Part shown: in pieces, positions 47,601 to 57,885 of the stretch | Numbering within the stretch: position 1 is the first letter of the stretch | Layout of the letters: every line of letters starts with the position of its first letter | Source of the DNA: Lepisosteus oculatus | Taxonomy: Eukaryota; Chordata; Actinopteri; Semionotiformes; Lepisosteidae | Assembly: GCF_040954835.1 (NCBI RefSeq) | Contig: NC_090703.1 | Span: 19,853,444 to 19,917,443 of the forward strand | DNA: 64,000 nt | Reading direction: 5' to 3' | The notes under the pieces: model-generated | The model's input: the letters and a program-made list of their open reading frames with translations, nothing else | Database searches by the model: none | What the model was told of the DNA's origin: nothing | Position numbers and translations under genes: made by a program

Positions 47601-50600
47601 TAGAGGTTAAGATGAAAGCCAGGTGGCATGCTGGTTAGCATTGCTGCCTTGCAGAGCTGGGGCCCACATGGGTTTCCTCCAACAGTTCAAAAAATACTAG
47701 ATAAGATGACACCCCTTACCTATTCAGGACAGCATGAAGGGGGCTATCTCAAACAATCTCCATCTCCTTGCTTGTTATTTTCCAGGTCAGAGAGGAAATA
47801 GAGCTTTGTTCCTTCCAAATGAGCTCCTCAAGGCCTGCCTATCCCTGTCTCACGCAAACTCAGTCCTCATTACCACTGGCTTTCCAACCCTCTACAACCG
47901 GAATCCCCCTGAGGAGACCGACGGGCTTCCTGGGGCTCTTGCCATGGCAACCATGCTGCAGGTTTTAAACAAGCAGGTCGTCATAGTAACTGACAACCGG
48001 GCCTTTGACTTCAGCAAAAGAATTATACATGACGCTGTTGATCAAGGTATTGTCAGCCGCTCTCTCGAATCTGACACACAGCTGTGATCTAAAATTACCT
48101 TATCACCTACCAGACACCAGTATCGATCACACATCCCCAGACACAGTGAAAAAATGCAGGCTTTTCAAATACGCAGAATGAAAAACAGAGCTGTTCGGCT
48201 CGTACATAAGAGGAAAGCACTGGGTATATCCCAAAGGCTAATTGAAAGGATTGGGAACTTAGAATTTATACTGCTGTTAACTATAGGAAGGAAGAATTTA
48301 AACAGGACACACATTTTTACATGTTTTAATAGGAGACCACTTGAGACAGCACTAATTTTACTTAGGAAACATAACATGCAGCCCCGTACATGATGTGGTT
48401 AAGAGCATGAAAAATGATACTAATAGAGAACAGATTGCTGTACTATCTTAATGCATGGTCTCATGTGCTCCCAGATTGATTCGAAAAGATCTTTCATCAG
48501 ATCTAAATAATTTGTGGCTAACAGTAAGACTCTCTAAATTAGTCCAAAACCTTGTTTTCTGGTAAATGTCTACATCAGATTGAGAATTCTGGTAAGAACT
48601 CTGGGGCTGAAATGTCACCGTCTGTACTTAATTAGCCTTAAATACTGTACAATAAATCCAGGACTTTCTGAATTTCTATTCATTCTTTTTTATGTATTTA
48701 TGTCATAGAAATGTGTAGGAGCACAACAACTACACAGTTTGTCATTTTTAATCTCAAAGAGGCCTCAAGAGATAGGCATGTGTCAGACAGTGAGTATCTT
48801 TGAAAACAGGAAATGGTACTAAACAGAAGATAGCCACAACAAGTCTTGGGCTTCTCTGCTTACATCCTTGGTGTTTCGATTCATATCAGTGGCCCCAGGA
48901 TGTGAGCTTGCAGCTCTGCCCTGTTCTTCCTCCCAGGTGTTTTGAACAGTGAAGTGCCAGTCCGCAGCCTCCAGGCCACCAGCCCCACATCCGTCTTCGG
49001 CTTCCTTTGTCAGGAAGGGGAGACTTCGGCTCCTAGGTAGCAGACAAGATTTTGTACTTTTTTAGTTGACAAAAAATCATTCAAATTCTAGATGGTTTAC
49101 AAACAATTACCATATGAGCTTCAGGTGGTTTCAGTAGTTCTGTTAGATCCTAAGGAATGCAACAGAGAGACAAATATGTCTGAAATCTGAGCATGCTGAG
49201 GGATTGGCTGCCTATCTGAGAGGATATGCTGCCCAACCTCTCCCCCTCTCCCTTTTAGTATTACGCACAGTGAGCTGGGGAGTTGCTACAAGGGCTAAGA
49301 TGGGGTGAAGGAGGGATGCAAAAGAACTACGCAAATTGAAGGTCTGGGTAGAGACACATACAGTATGTAAGCGAGAGTTAAAAACTCCTCTTCTGTATTT
49401 AACTATCAGTACAACAAATAAATATGAGAGTTAACTAAACTTTGCAGTTATACAGAACTTTTCATTTGAAGTCTTCAGGGGGCCTACAAGAATCATTGCA
49501 TCTATTGCCTAAGGTCTAGATAAGAAGGTCCCTGATAGAAAATTAGCCAGCTGAAGTAAGAACTTGAAACGGGCTAAACCGAAGCAACCTGAACTGAAAA
49601 TTCACCACTGTTTTTTGTAAACTTTGATGACAACAGCTGCCAGGACTGCAGTGCCTTGTGTGTAGATTGCTTAACTGGCGAGTCTGAGAAAAAAAGATCA
49701 GACGCCTTTACACACAGGTGATTACTGTTATGACATGTACAATATCTAAGTAACCCTTCCCCGTCCTTACAGCTTTATTGTGCCATTGTGCACACAACAA
49801 AATAAAGGGCTCTATCATTTCACAGGTAAGATAATAAAATAAATCCAATTGTATTGGTCATTGTGCAGTTGAGCATATTTCAGAGAAAGGAAAAAGGTCT
49901 TTGTGGTGCTGTCTTCTTTGGTTGTCATTGAACAAGTGTGTTTTTCTATATGTGTAATTTCATTGCTTGTAGCTTCACTAGAGGTCGCAGGATCATGTCA
50001 AAGGATGCATTTGGTCTTTTCAGTAAGAAAAAAATTGGTTTTGCCTCAGAACTGACAGGCGTATTTATAAATCAATTAAAACTGCCTGCCAGAAAGCTGT
50101 TGCAATACGGCTGAATGGGATTAAACCTGTCCTGACTAGAATGGAAAGGTATTTCATTGCCCTCCTCAGGTATGACCACTTGGTGGCAATAGAGCGTGCC
50201 AGCATGGCTGCAGATGGGAACTACAACAACGCCAGGAAAGTGAATATTCAACACCTGGTGGATCCCATTGACACTCTGTTCACAACTGCCAGGTCCATCC
50301 CAGGAATCACCACCACAGGTATGGGAAGAGAAGCAGCATAATTATTTTAAGCAGTCTTTAATTTCCCTTGACAAATGTCTCCTATTAATCAATAAGATCA
50401 TTTTTAAAAGAATTAAACTTTAAAAATGTAATCAGCAACTATGGGCCTCTCAGGTAAGGAGGCATCTTGGTACAGTGGGCAGCAGTGCTACCTTGCAGTG
50501 CTGGAGCCCTGGGTTTAATTCCAGACCTGAGATGCTGTCTGTGTGGAGTTTGTATGCTCTCTCCATGTTCGCATGGGTTACCTTCAGGAACTCCGGTTTC

Positions 50601-53600
50601 TTCCCGCATTTTGAAAACATACCTGGAGGTTAATTGACTCCTGGGAAATTGACCCTAGCTGTGAGTGTGCGCAATTACTGTGTCTGCGTGTGTTCTACAA
50701 TAGACTGGCATCGGGTCCAGGATATAGTGTACCCTGCCTTGTGCCCTATTGCCTGCCAGAGTAGGCTGCTGCTCCCCTGCAACCCTGAATGAGAAGATGT
50801 GGTTTGAAAATGGATGGATGGATATCTTGTTAAAGGACCCATCGTTTACCCATCAGAATAATTGTGATGAAGTTGTGAGTTCCTGTGTGTGCTGTGTTCC
50901 TCCATCTACAACTGGAGGAAATGAAGCTCATGAAAACTTGCTTAAACCAGAATAACATTCATCAGTGGTACCATACAGGTGACACTTTCCCAGCCCACAC
51001 TCAGTGCAGCCTGAGGGATCTGAAACAGGTCAAAAGATCTTCTGCACATTACACATTACATGAACAGTACATTGTTAGTCACTGCAGGTTGTTACATTCA
51101 GTCAGTGACAGTGAGACAAGTACTAATAGGATTCTATGTCCAGTGCTAACAGAGTACAGAGGCCTTAGGACAGAAGCAAGACTGAAATGCTTTTTGATTA
51201 TTCATAGTATAACTGAAATCTGACTGTGAGACTGTTCCATGGAAATGTCTTAAAACTGAATTGAGGAATTGTCTCAAAATCACCTTTGGTGGACATCTGT
51301 GCTCCTTCAAATTAATTTACTGAATTTCAACTCACCTGTGTAAAGTAGGACAGGTGTTCCAGTACACTACACATGGTCATGGCTTCGAAATGCCACAGTG
51401 TGGCTCCAAACAGACATTACTTGAAGGGGAATTGCGGTCCCAATTTCTCAGACCGGTTATTAAATCTCAGTTTCAAAATAAATGAATTGACATTCTAGAA
51501 AAAAAAATACAAATTTCAAATTAAGCGCAACTTTGTGAAAGTCCTGTAAGTCACCCCGTTGTCACAAATTCGCATTCGAGTTCCCACAAATTGTGACGAA
51601 AAGCTGCCCTTCCTGCTCGCTCGTTACTGTAATGACTAATGGAATGTGATGTTCAAGCAAATAAGTACAGGTTGTGCAGCAGACATCTCACTGCAGAAAC
51701 ATGCCAACGTGATCTGTCTACCGAGTTAACAAGTAAGTAGTATTTGTTGCCATCTTGCCATCAGCTCCGCTGTTGCAGCACAAGTAGTTGCTAAAAATAC
51801 TGAATGAGTGGAAACATGGTGGGAAACAATGTTGAGAAATGCATTTTGTGTTGCTCAATGCTTTGAGGCAGCTTTGTAAAAAAATCAGGACCCAATGGAG
51901 TAGGATTTCTCAATCAGCCACAGGATTTGAACCAGCATCAGACACAGATCCTTAGCCACAGAGCCACCACTCTTTACAGGGGTCCTACTCCAGCTGGTCT
52001 GTTAGAGCTTGTTTGCAGTCATTTTCCAAGACTAAGACAGCTTCCTGTTTGAGACTTTCAGTATTTGTAAAAAAAATTTGGCTTGCAGTAAATTTGAATT
52101 AGAGGTCTCAGTCACGGAGATGTAAACAGTGATCTCCATACCCACAATTAAAATGACTGCAAAGACAAAATTATGCTGATTTGAGGGTAACCACTACCTC
52201 TATTTACTGTTGCAAAGCCTGGAATAGATCCCATTACAAAGACATAAGAATAAAATAAGGTTCCTGAGAAGTCTGGAGGCTGAAGGGCTACCTCTCATTT
52301 GTAAAACTGCCTTTACTGGACTATTTAACATCAAGCTACAAAACCAGCAGATAAAACCAGAATCTGAAGATAACAGATAATTCTCTAAACATTTTGCCCC
52401 AGTGCAAAATATGTCCTACTTTTTTCTAACTCCAGAAATACATAGTAATTGTTGTTTTCTACACATGCATAGTCTCTCATTCAAAAATGACTTTAGAGAA
52501 ATGAGATGCCTGTTTGGAAGCATAGTGGTGAGGTGGTAAGTGCTGTTCCTACCCAATTTTTGGAGCCCCGGGTTCAATTCTGTGAAGAGTTGGCATGTTC
52601 ATGTCAAATTTAACTAGGTGCTCCAGTTTCCTCACACAGTCCAGAGACATGCTGTCTAGGTGAGTTATTGTTTCCAAATTCCCCTCCCCCTCACCTAGTC
52701 TGTGGGCTTAGCAATCGACTGGTGTTCCAGGCAAGGAGTGTTTGGCCTTGTGCCCATTGTCTGCTGGGTTAGTTTCTAGCTCACTTCAAGCCTGTATGAG
52801 ATTATGTTGTTATTGATAATGGATGGATGAGAATTAGTTTCACTCCGTGAAACAACTTAAATTATCACCTGTAGACAAGATAGAAAAAAAGTGAGGGGCT
52901 AGTTTCTCATGTTTGTATCATTTTACCACCAGAAAATTTACAGGAACTGAAATTTAGTTTCTTCTTTACACATCAGCTTGCCCAATAAAATGCAATAGCT
53001 TCATTCTCAGACTCATGAGCTTGAACATTAGGAAATTAGGTTCCACAAAACAGGAAATTCACAGGTGCTTTGTGTACTTTCGAAGACGAAAGTTCTTGTT
53101 TTCCCCTTTTTCCAGGAGTGTCTAACTGGGGTGGCTATGCAGTGGCCTGTGCTCTGTACATCCTTAGCTGCTGTCCTGTGCATGATCGCTACCGCAGGAA
53201 GGCTGTGGGGTTCCCCCAACACACCCAGCACAGCTCATGGGCCTCTGCGCTGCCCTCTGTCAGGAAGGTAACTTGCAGACAAAGGAAGATTTCTAAACAT
53301 GTGAACTGGGAAACATGGTTAAGAACCACATGACATAGCAGTTTAATTCACTACCGTACAGGGTTTTACATAAGGTAGCACAGGCTTCTAGATAGTGTAA
53401 AGCCAAAAGAAATATGGCAGTACGTTAATGGTAGTCTGATTTTAGGTAAGAGAGACCAGTACAACTTCACAGCGACTTACAGTACAGAAACAAAGCAGCC
53501 TCCATCCCCTAATTGTAATTAATCAGCAAACAGAGTTCAAGCTGGCTTTGCCCAGGGACATTGAATTACAGCACTGTGTCTGGTTTTATTCATTACATTT

Positions 53601-54409
53601 ATCTGCTTTTGTGGTTTGATATGGAGCAAACAGCTATCCAATGGGAGTCTTTCATGTTCCATTGATTACTAGATTAGCATCTATTTCTATTCCTCCACTT
53701 CATTCCTTCTTTTGGATATGCATTTTAGTGGCAAAGTGGCAATTGCCAGATTTTAAAGACATAGGTTCAACCTTTTAATTCCCCGTTTTATAGACCGTAC
53801 ATGACTTTCACTTTTAAAAACAAACTAAATTAGAATATGTTAAGAACAGTGTTTGAAGTGATATCTATCAGTTAACTACTGTAGTCATAGTTAATAATAT
53901 GATGATATTTACATGGTGTTTTCTGGAGAATCTGTCTTGTAAAACTTTGATCTGCAATCAGAATGTAAACCTCGTTTATTGTTAAAGGATTTAAATCTGA
54001 AAATTTGATTAAGGTGGTAAAATTACACAAACTGTAAATGTCAGCTCAAATCATCTTGAACCAAGAAGGGAAAAATTGTAAACCTGCAAACAGAACCCTC
54101 CTAGGAGACCAGAAGAATTGAGTACCAGGAGCACTGTAATGTGATGTTCTAATGATGTGGTGTCCTAGTGTCCTAGTGACTCGGTAGGAACGGTCAGCCT
54201 CTATTTCACACTGATAACCTACAAAAGGTTGTGCCTCACTTGTGCAGGAAGAGAAGCTCCTGGAGATACTGGAGCAATATGATGTTCGCAGTGGAGCTGC
54301 TGGGAATTTGGGGCTGGAGGTGGACGGCCTGCGTTTCCATGATGCGCACTCCACTATGATCCAGCAGCTGGTTGACATCGCCCTGCAGCCCACAGCATCG
54401 CTCTGCTGA
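41573..54409 (+). CDS. dglucy: D-glutamate cyclase, mitochondrial
   Basis: Eleven coding exons were joined by phase and similarity: 41573-41675, 41857-42010, 42931-43129, 44223-44373, 44650-44772, 46916-47116, 47786-48046, 48937-49036, 50170-50318, 53116-53267 and 54248-54409. They give 584 residues; human DGLUCY has 616. The enzyme converts D-glutamate to 5-oxo-D-proline in mitochondria. The N-terminus is basic and free of acidic residues for about 34 residues, consistent with a targeting peptide. A DUF1445-type domain follows ([35 protein letters not shown]), then a DUF4392-type domain ([41 protein letters not shown]). Between exons 9 and 10 the family normally has about 40 residues including Gly-Asp-Gly-Gly-Asn-Glu; I cannot find that exon in the intron. 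Joining 9 to 10 keeps frame but removes this motif. All introns look GT-AG except intron 3, which appears to be GC-AG. Confidence 0.93.
41857..42010 (+). CDS. dglucy: dglucy exon 2
   Basis: The acceptor is CATTGAAG and the donor GTATGT. It encodes [20 protein letters not shown], then [14 protein letters not shown], the start of the DUF1445-type domain. The frame stays open upstream of the acceptor, but only this junction restores phase with exon 1. Confidence 0.88.
42568..42722 (+). pseudogene. 28S rRNA 3'-region fragment in dglucy intron 2
   Basis: The segment matches the 3' region of eukaryotic large-subunit rRNA in order: ACCCTACTGATGATGTG, GTAATCCTG, TCAGTACGAGA, AACATTTAGTGT, GAGGAGCC, AAGCTACCAT, CTGAACGCCTC and AAGTCAGAATC. 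It carries substitutions and small indels and is truncated at both ends, so it is a non-functional copy in sense orientation with dglucy. Confidence 0.85.
42931..43129 (+). CDS. dglucy: dglucy exon 3, followed by a GC donor
   Basis: The acceptor is TTTTCCAG. It encodes [20 protein letters not shown], matching the human DMVAFFLGCSFS region. To keep phase with exon 4 the exon must end at AAG 43127-43129, so the intron begins GCAAGC, a good match to the GC-donor consensus. A GT at 43110 would shift the frame. Confidence 0.85.
43395..43700 (+). mobile_element. Degenerate V-SINE-like fragment
   Basis: It contains TGGTACAGTGG, CTGTGTGGAGTTC, CAGTCCAAAGACATGCT, GCAATGGACTGGTATCCCAT, CCAGGGCGTATCCTGCCTTC and GGCACTGTGACTGAA, the V-SINE order with gaps. 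It lies in dglucy intron 3. Confidence 0.5.
44223..44373 (+). CDS. dglucy: dglucy exon 4
   Basis: The exon follows GTCTGTGCAG and ends before GTCACC in phase 1. It encodes [21 protein letters not shown] and VHIGYP, matching the human [14 protein letters not shown] and VHMGDP segments. Confidence 0.9.
44650..44772 (+). CDS. dglucy: dglucy exon 5
   Basis: The exon follows TTTCCCCAG and ends before GTGAGT. It encodes [16 protein letters not shown], then [12 protein letters not shown], the end of the DUF1445-type domain. Confidence 0.9.
45359..45965 (-). mobile_element. L2-type LINE, 5'-truncated 3' end
   Basis: On the minus strand the sequence encodes the typical L2/CR1 ORF2 C-terminus: [36 protein letters not shown], and after a frameshift [10 protein letters not shown]. 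The 3' end has the L2-like tail (CTGTAAAGCGCTTTGAG, TATATAAAATAAAG) and a TTA microsatellite at 45359-45378. It lies in dglucy intron 5, antisense to the gene. Confidence 0.85.
46045..46612 (-). mobile_element. 5S-rRNA-derived SINE (SINE3-like), copy 1
   Basis: On the minus strand the head (about 46515-46608) resembles 5S rRNA, including the internal-promoter part (GGTCAGTACCTGGATGGGAG). The body is unrelated to 5S, and the 3' end (CTGTAAAAGCACTTTGAG, then TATATAAGTGTAA) resembles the L2 tail at 45371-45430. About 65-75% of the length aligns by eye with the copy at 63393. It lies in dglucy intron 5. Confidence 0.8.
46916..47116 (+). CDS. dglucy: dglucy exon 6
   Basis: The exon follows CTGAGGCAG and ends before GTGCGA in phase 1. 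It encodes [11 protein letters not shown], then [12 protein letters not shown] and IRALETLI, the linker between the two domains (human: PLAFASIPGC, DPLHYSIASVSA). Confidence 0.9.
47622..47705 (+). mobile_element. V-SINE-like head fragment
   Basis: The head (GGTTAGCATTGCTGCCTTGC, AGAGCTGGGGCCC) is joined to a short middle part (GGGTTTCCTCC, AACAGTTCAAA). It lies in dglucy intron 6. Confidence 0.4.
47786..48046 (+). CDS. dglucy: dglucy exon 7
   Basis: The exon follows TTTTCCAG and ends before GTATTG in phase 1. It encodes [25 protein letters not shown] and [13 protein letters not shown], the first part of the DUF4392-type domain with its Gly-rich substrate-site region. Confidence 0.93.
48937..49036 (+). 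CDS. dglucy: dglucy exon 8
   Basis: A 100-bp exon lies between TCCTCCCAG and GTAGCA. It encodes [12 protein letters not shown], then [14 protein letters not shown]. Phases 1 and 2 fit both neighbours. Similarity to the human VLKTQIPIL...AFLCKNGDPQTPR segment is moderate. Confidence 0.85.
50170..50318 (+). CDS. dglucy: dglucy exon 9
   Basis: The exon follows CTCCTCAG and ends in phase 1 before GTATGG. It encodes [20 protein letters not shown], then ARKVNI, HLVDPID and IPGITTTG, one of the best-conserved parts of the enzyme. The next family motif (Gly-Asp-Gly-Gly-Asn-Glu) should follow directly but is not found downstream. Confidence 0.93.
50452..50825 (+). mobile_element. V-SINE-like element
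   Basis: The head has a B-box-like GGGTTTAATTCC. The conserved central domain follows (CTGTGTGGAGTTTGTATGCT, CTCTCCATGTTCGCATGGG, CTCCGGTTTCTTCCC), then the LINE-like 3' part (GACTGGCATCGGGTCCAGG, ACCCTGCCTTGTGCCC) and a GGATGGATGGATA end. It lies in dglucy intron 9. Confidence 0.75.
51914..51978 (-). mobile_element. tRNA-derived SINE head
   Basis: On the minus strand there is an A-box-like GTGGCTCTGTGGC (about 51956-51968) and a perfect B box GGTTCAAATCC (51923-51933) at tRNA-like spacing. The match decays downstream of the B box. It looks like a tRNA-derived SINE head, not a functional tRNA: no acceptor stem is visible. Confidence 0.55.
52517..52832 (+). mobile_element. V-SINE-like element, older copy
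   Basis: It has a B-box-like GGGTTCAATTC, then GTGCTCCAGTTTCCTCACAC, CCAGAGACATGCT, ATCGACTGGTGTTCCAGG and an AATGGATGGATGA end. It is more diverged than the copy at 50452 and lies in the same intron and orientation. Confidence 0.65.
53116..53267 (+). CDS. dglucy: dglucy exon 10
   Basis: The exon follows TTTTTCCAG and ends before GTAACT in phase 0. It encodes [16 protein letters not shown], then RRKAVGFP and ALPSVRK, matching human [16 protein letters not shown]. It starts in phase 1. Confidence 0.92.
54248..54409 (+). CDS. dglucy: dglucy exon 11 (C-terminus)
   Basis: The exon follows TTGTGCAG and reaches TGA at 54407-54409. It encodes [22 protein letters not shown] and MIQQLVDI, the conserved C-terminus (human: [23 protein letters not shown]). 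Confidence 0.92.
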   Translation, partial: EEKLLEILEQYDVRSGAAGNLGLEVDGLRFHDAHSTMIQQLVDIALQPTASLC

Positions 54410-57400
54410 ACCCACTGACTTGGCAACCAAGAAAGCAAGTCCCATCACAGGGTATCACTGTCAGCAACCTGCTCATAGTCTAGGGAGAGGTAGCCTAAAG
54501 AATAGCTTCTAGGATCTTCCTTTTTTGGTTTGAAATTGAACGAAACCCCGAGATTCAAAAAGCCTTCAACACCATTAATTTCACTTTGCCTTCTTCCATC
54601 AGCCATGGCTTGTAGAAGGGACACAAAGTGCACTGTTGTTGAACACTTTCTTTCCATTTACAGTATCTGTGTGTCTGATTAGAGGCCAGGCCTGTCATTC
54701 TGGAGTGCTGGGAAAAAGTTTGTGAATCCACAATGTTGTTCAGTGTGCTCGTCTGTTTTAGACTGTAAAGGTAATTATTCATAGAAGTGTTAATAAAAGA
54801 TGAAGATAACTTGATTAAACATACATACTGTAGTACAACGCAAAGACATAAGGTATATTTGCATTATTTAATCAATAAAATGATCCAACAGTAAATATCT
54901 TTGTCAATAGGTACACAAACACTTGAATTCAGAAAACTGTGCAACCACAAATTTGTTCATATTCTTTCACATACCTCCTTCTGTTGCAATTACGTCAATT
55001 AGACACTTCCTGTAACTTGTATCTTCCTGTCCTGTATCAGTTGTTAACCAGAAAGTATTTAAATTGGGTTAAGCAAACATATAGGAAAAAAAGAAAACAT
55101 GCTCAACTACAACTACAAGTAAAATCAGAGTACAACGCACAACTTTTGTTTATGAAATTATCGGGTTTACTGTAGTGTGTCTCCACATACAGTATAAACC
55201 AGTGCAAAGAAAAAATGTTTCAATGACTCTATCCAGATATTTAAAGTTTGCTTGCTTTACATTTATTGTACCATTCTGTTCTAAGATATCTCCCGACTTT
55301 CAACACTGCCTTGCCAAAATGCTGCTCCCTTAGAAAATCTGCACACTAATTAAGGACATTAATCATTAATGTTGTGTAAGCGTGGACTAAACAAATCTTT
55401 CTTTTTTTGTTTGTTTTTTTACATAAAATCTTAAGGAGAGTCTGTTTGTTCCTCATGGTGTACTTTACAAACTTTACCGCCAATATAAAGTCTCACTTTG
55501 CAAATAAGCAACATACAGTATAACAAAAATGCTACAATTACCATTTTTCCCTTCTTCCCTTTGTTAGGCTAGCCAATGACAAATCGGTAGTTCCAATGCT
55601 ACTATACAACTACGTAATATACATGACTATAGAACTTAATACTTATTGGCTTTTTGTTAAAAGCTGGTAAACAGTTAATGGATTTTTATCTTTTAGTTAA
55701 AATTGACAGCTTTATTGACAGATTTTGAGTGTTCAATGAATGTTCAAAGTGTTTATTACAGAGAAATGCCATGGTTTTTGAGCTGATTCTTGTCAGCCAG
55801 ATTAAATCAAAACAGTGTTTAGTAGCATTCACACATTTGAAGATGGTGTAACAAAATCATGCCTACTGATGTGATTAAACGTGTTTTAGTGCACACCCGG
55901 CATGCAGTGAGTATATGCTGGCTCTTATTCAAAGATTTAGCATACCATCAACAGGTGCTAGTGTCAGCATTGACTAACCCATGGAAACCAAGTCTAAACT
56001 GTAAACATCTTCCAATAAATCAATAAAAATATCTCAACACATAGTTATGAAAGTCTAAGATTTGCTCAGCAAAATTAATTATCTAGCCAAAGAGCCCGCT
56101 CAAAAGCAAAGCCTGTCTGATACCCAATATTAGCAGCAGTTTTCATCCAACAATCACCACTGTGTCACGTTGAGCAGGAAGGAGAAATGTTGAGACCGCT
56201 CCATTTGCCCGTAGGATTAACAATCTCCATGATACTAAACCCTGGTGTTTTCCATCGTACATCGTACTTTACAGGTAGTCTGAATCACGTGCAGTGCAAG
56301 ATGTTACTGCAGCTTAAAAATTGCAGGCAGTGGAATTGGTTCATTTCTCACGGGTTCCAACAAAAAAAACACAGCTGTTTTTTTTTAGGAGAAGTGGATT
56401 TTCTCGTGTCCTAGGAGCCTGGGATCAGTGGCACACAGCTGAAGTTACACACAACGGAACAGAATAAACTTTTACAGTATAAACTGTAAAAGGGACCTAT
56501 TCTATAAATGTGCATGTACTGAGTGACACAAGCAGCTACACCATAATCATGTGGCACAGTTTGTACTTTCCCTTTTCAGGTCTGAAAATCCCTCTTAGAG
56601 GGAAAGTTGAATTGTTATGGGTTGTTAATCTTACTCCCCCACTGGGAGGACTATTTAATTCACTACCGATGTCTTTGCCAACAAGTGAGACCTGACTTCT
56701 AAATAACCAACACGCCCACATTTGTGGCAACATGAGTGGCACATTTGTTAAAAATGCAGTTGTTTTTGTAAAGTGACTGCAAAGAAGTAACGTCAGACAG
56801 TGGGGGTGATCACCACTGGAAGAAATGACCAAACCACAGAGGTTAAATCAGTTGCTAGAAGCAGGAAGAGGCACAGTTCAGACAAACCAAACAAACTGAG
56901 GCCCAGCACAGTGTTCTTAGCAACTCCTCTTGAAAAAGCATTTTTGATACCTCTTTTTTTCCATATGCAGATTAAAATATGTGGCCCGAAAACATATGGT
57001 CAGCAATTCTTTAGAGGGCCCAGTTGAATCAATAAGAGATGGTGTGGGAGAGCAGAATACAGCAGGGCATTGCCCTTTGTAAAAAAAGCAACACTTACTC
57101 ATAAACCCAGAGAATCACCAGCTTTCAGAATCCATACCTTGACAGTGACGGTGACAGTGGAGTCCTGCAGGGAGGAATCCAAGGGCTGAAAAACCTGTCT
57201 CTTTAATGCTTATTTTGCTACTGTATGTACTGTGATATGTGTGGAAGGACTTACTGTATGCTGTAAAGCAGATCTCCAACTGGGCCTCCTCTTGCAGAAA
57301 CAACATATACTGTACATACTGCACAGTGAAATCAAAGGCACAGCTGAAAAACAAAAGTATTTTGTAGACACCTCATACACAGAAACTTAAGTTAGACATG

Positions 57401-57677
57401 AACTATGGCACAGTTGTTATGAGGCTCATGGAGAACTAGGGACCTGGTCTCTTGCCTTCACTCAGTGTTTAATTCTAAGCTGTGCTAAACACTGTAACAG
57501 CTGCCTGCACAATCTGGAAGTGTAGGTGTCAAGTCTGATCGTTTCTGTGGAAGCACACAAAAGCAATGTGATGTTATTGTGTATTTACAAATAATGGAAA
57601 AATACTTTGGTCGCTATATAATATTTGTATAATGTAAATCAGCATTCTAAAATTAGGCTTCACGCCAGTGCTATCTA
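54410..57677. other. dglucy 3' UTR and intergenic DNA
   Basis: AT-rich sequence with short frames only. No conserved exon or RNA gene was recognised. Confidence 0.55.
54792..54797 (+). promoter_or_regulatory. Candidate poly(A) signal for dglucy
   Basis: AATAAA lies about 380 bp after the dglucy stop codon. Another occurs near 54873. Position is the only support. Confidence 0.4.
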
Positions 57678-57885
57678 CAGTCGTGGCCAAAAATATTGGC
57701 ACCCTTGCACTTTTTGCAAACAACTCGCAATTCTCTCTTAAAATAAGTCAAAATTGACCAAAGTATTTGGTCTCTACAATTCTTTATTTCACTGTTAAGA
57801 TTACAGAACCTTTGTTTTTGATTCAGAACATATTATTAGAGAAAATTGTGAGTTATTTGCAAAATGTGCAAGGGTGCCACGACTG
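57678..57885. mobile_element. Tc1/mariner-type MITE
   Basis: A 208-bp non-coding element is flanked by TA on both sides (57676-57677 and 57886-57887). The left end starts CAGTCGTGGCCAAAAATATT and the right end reads CAGTCGT followed by GGCACCCTTGCAC on the opposite strand. The inverted arms also match further in (TTTTGCAAA, AACTC, CAATT). No transposase remains. The right arm lacks about 13 bp present in the left arm. Confidence 0.85.

Noticed and set aside
50914..50955. GGNEAHENL as a relic of the missing dglucy exon
   Set aside because: Only four residues agree, the preceding Gly-Asp is absent, the downstream family sequence is missing and no good splice sites bracket it.
51914..51978. A functional tRNA gene on the minus strand
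   Set aside because: A and B boxes are present but acceptor and anticodon stems are not; it fits a SINE head.
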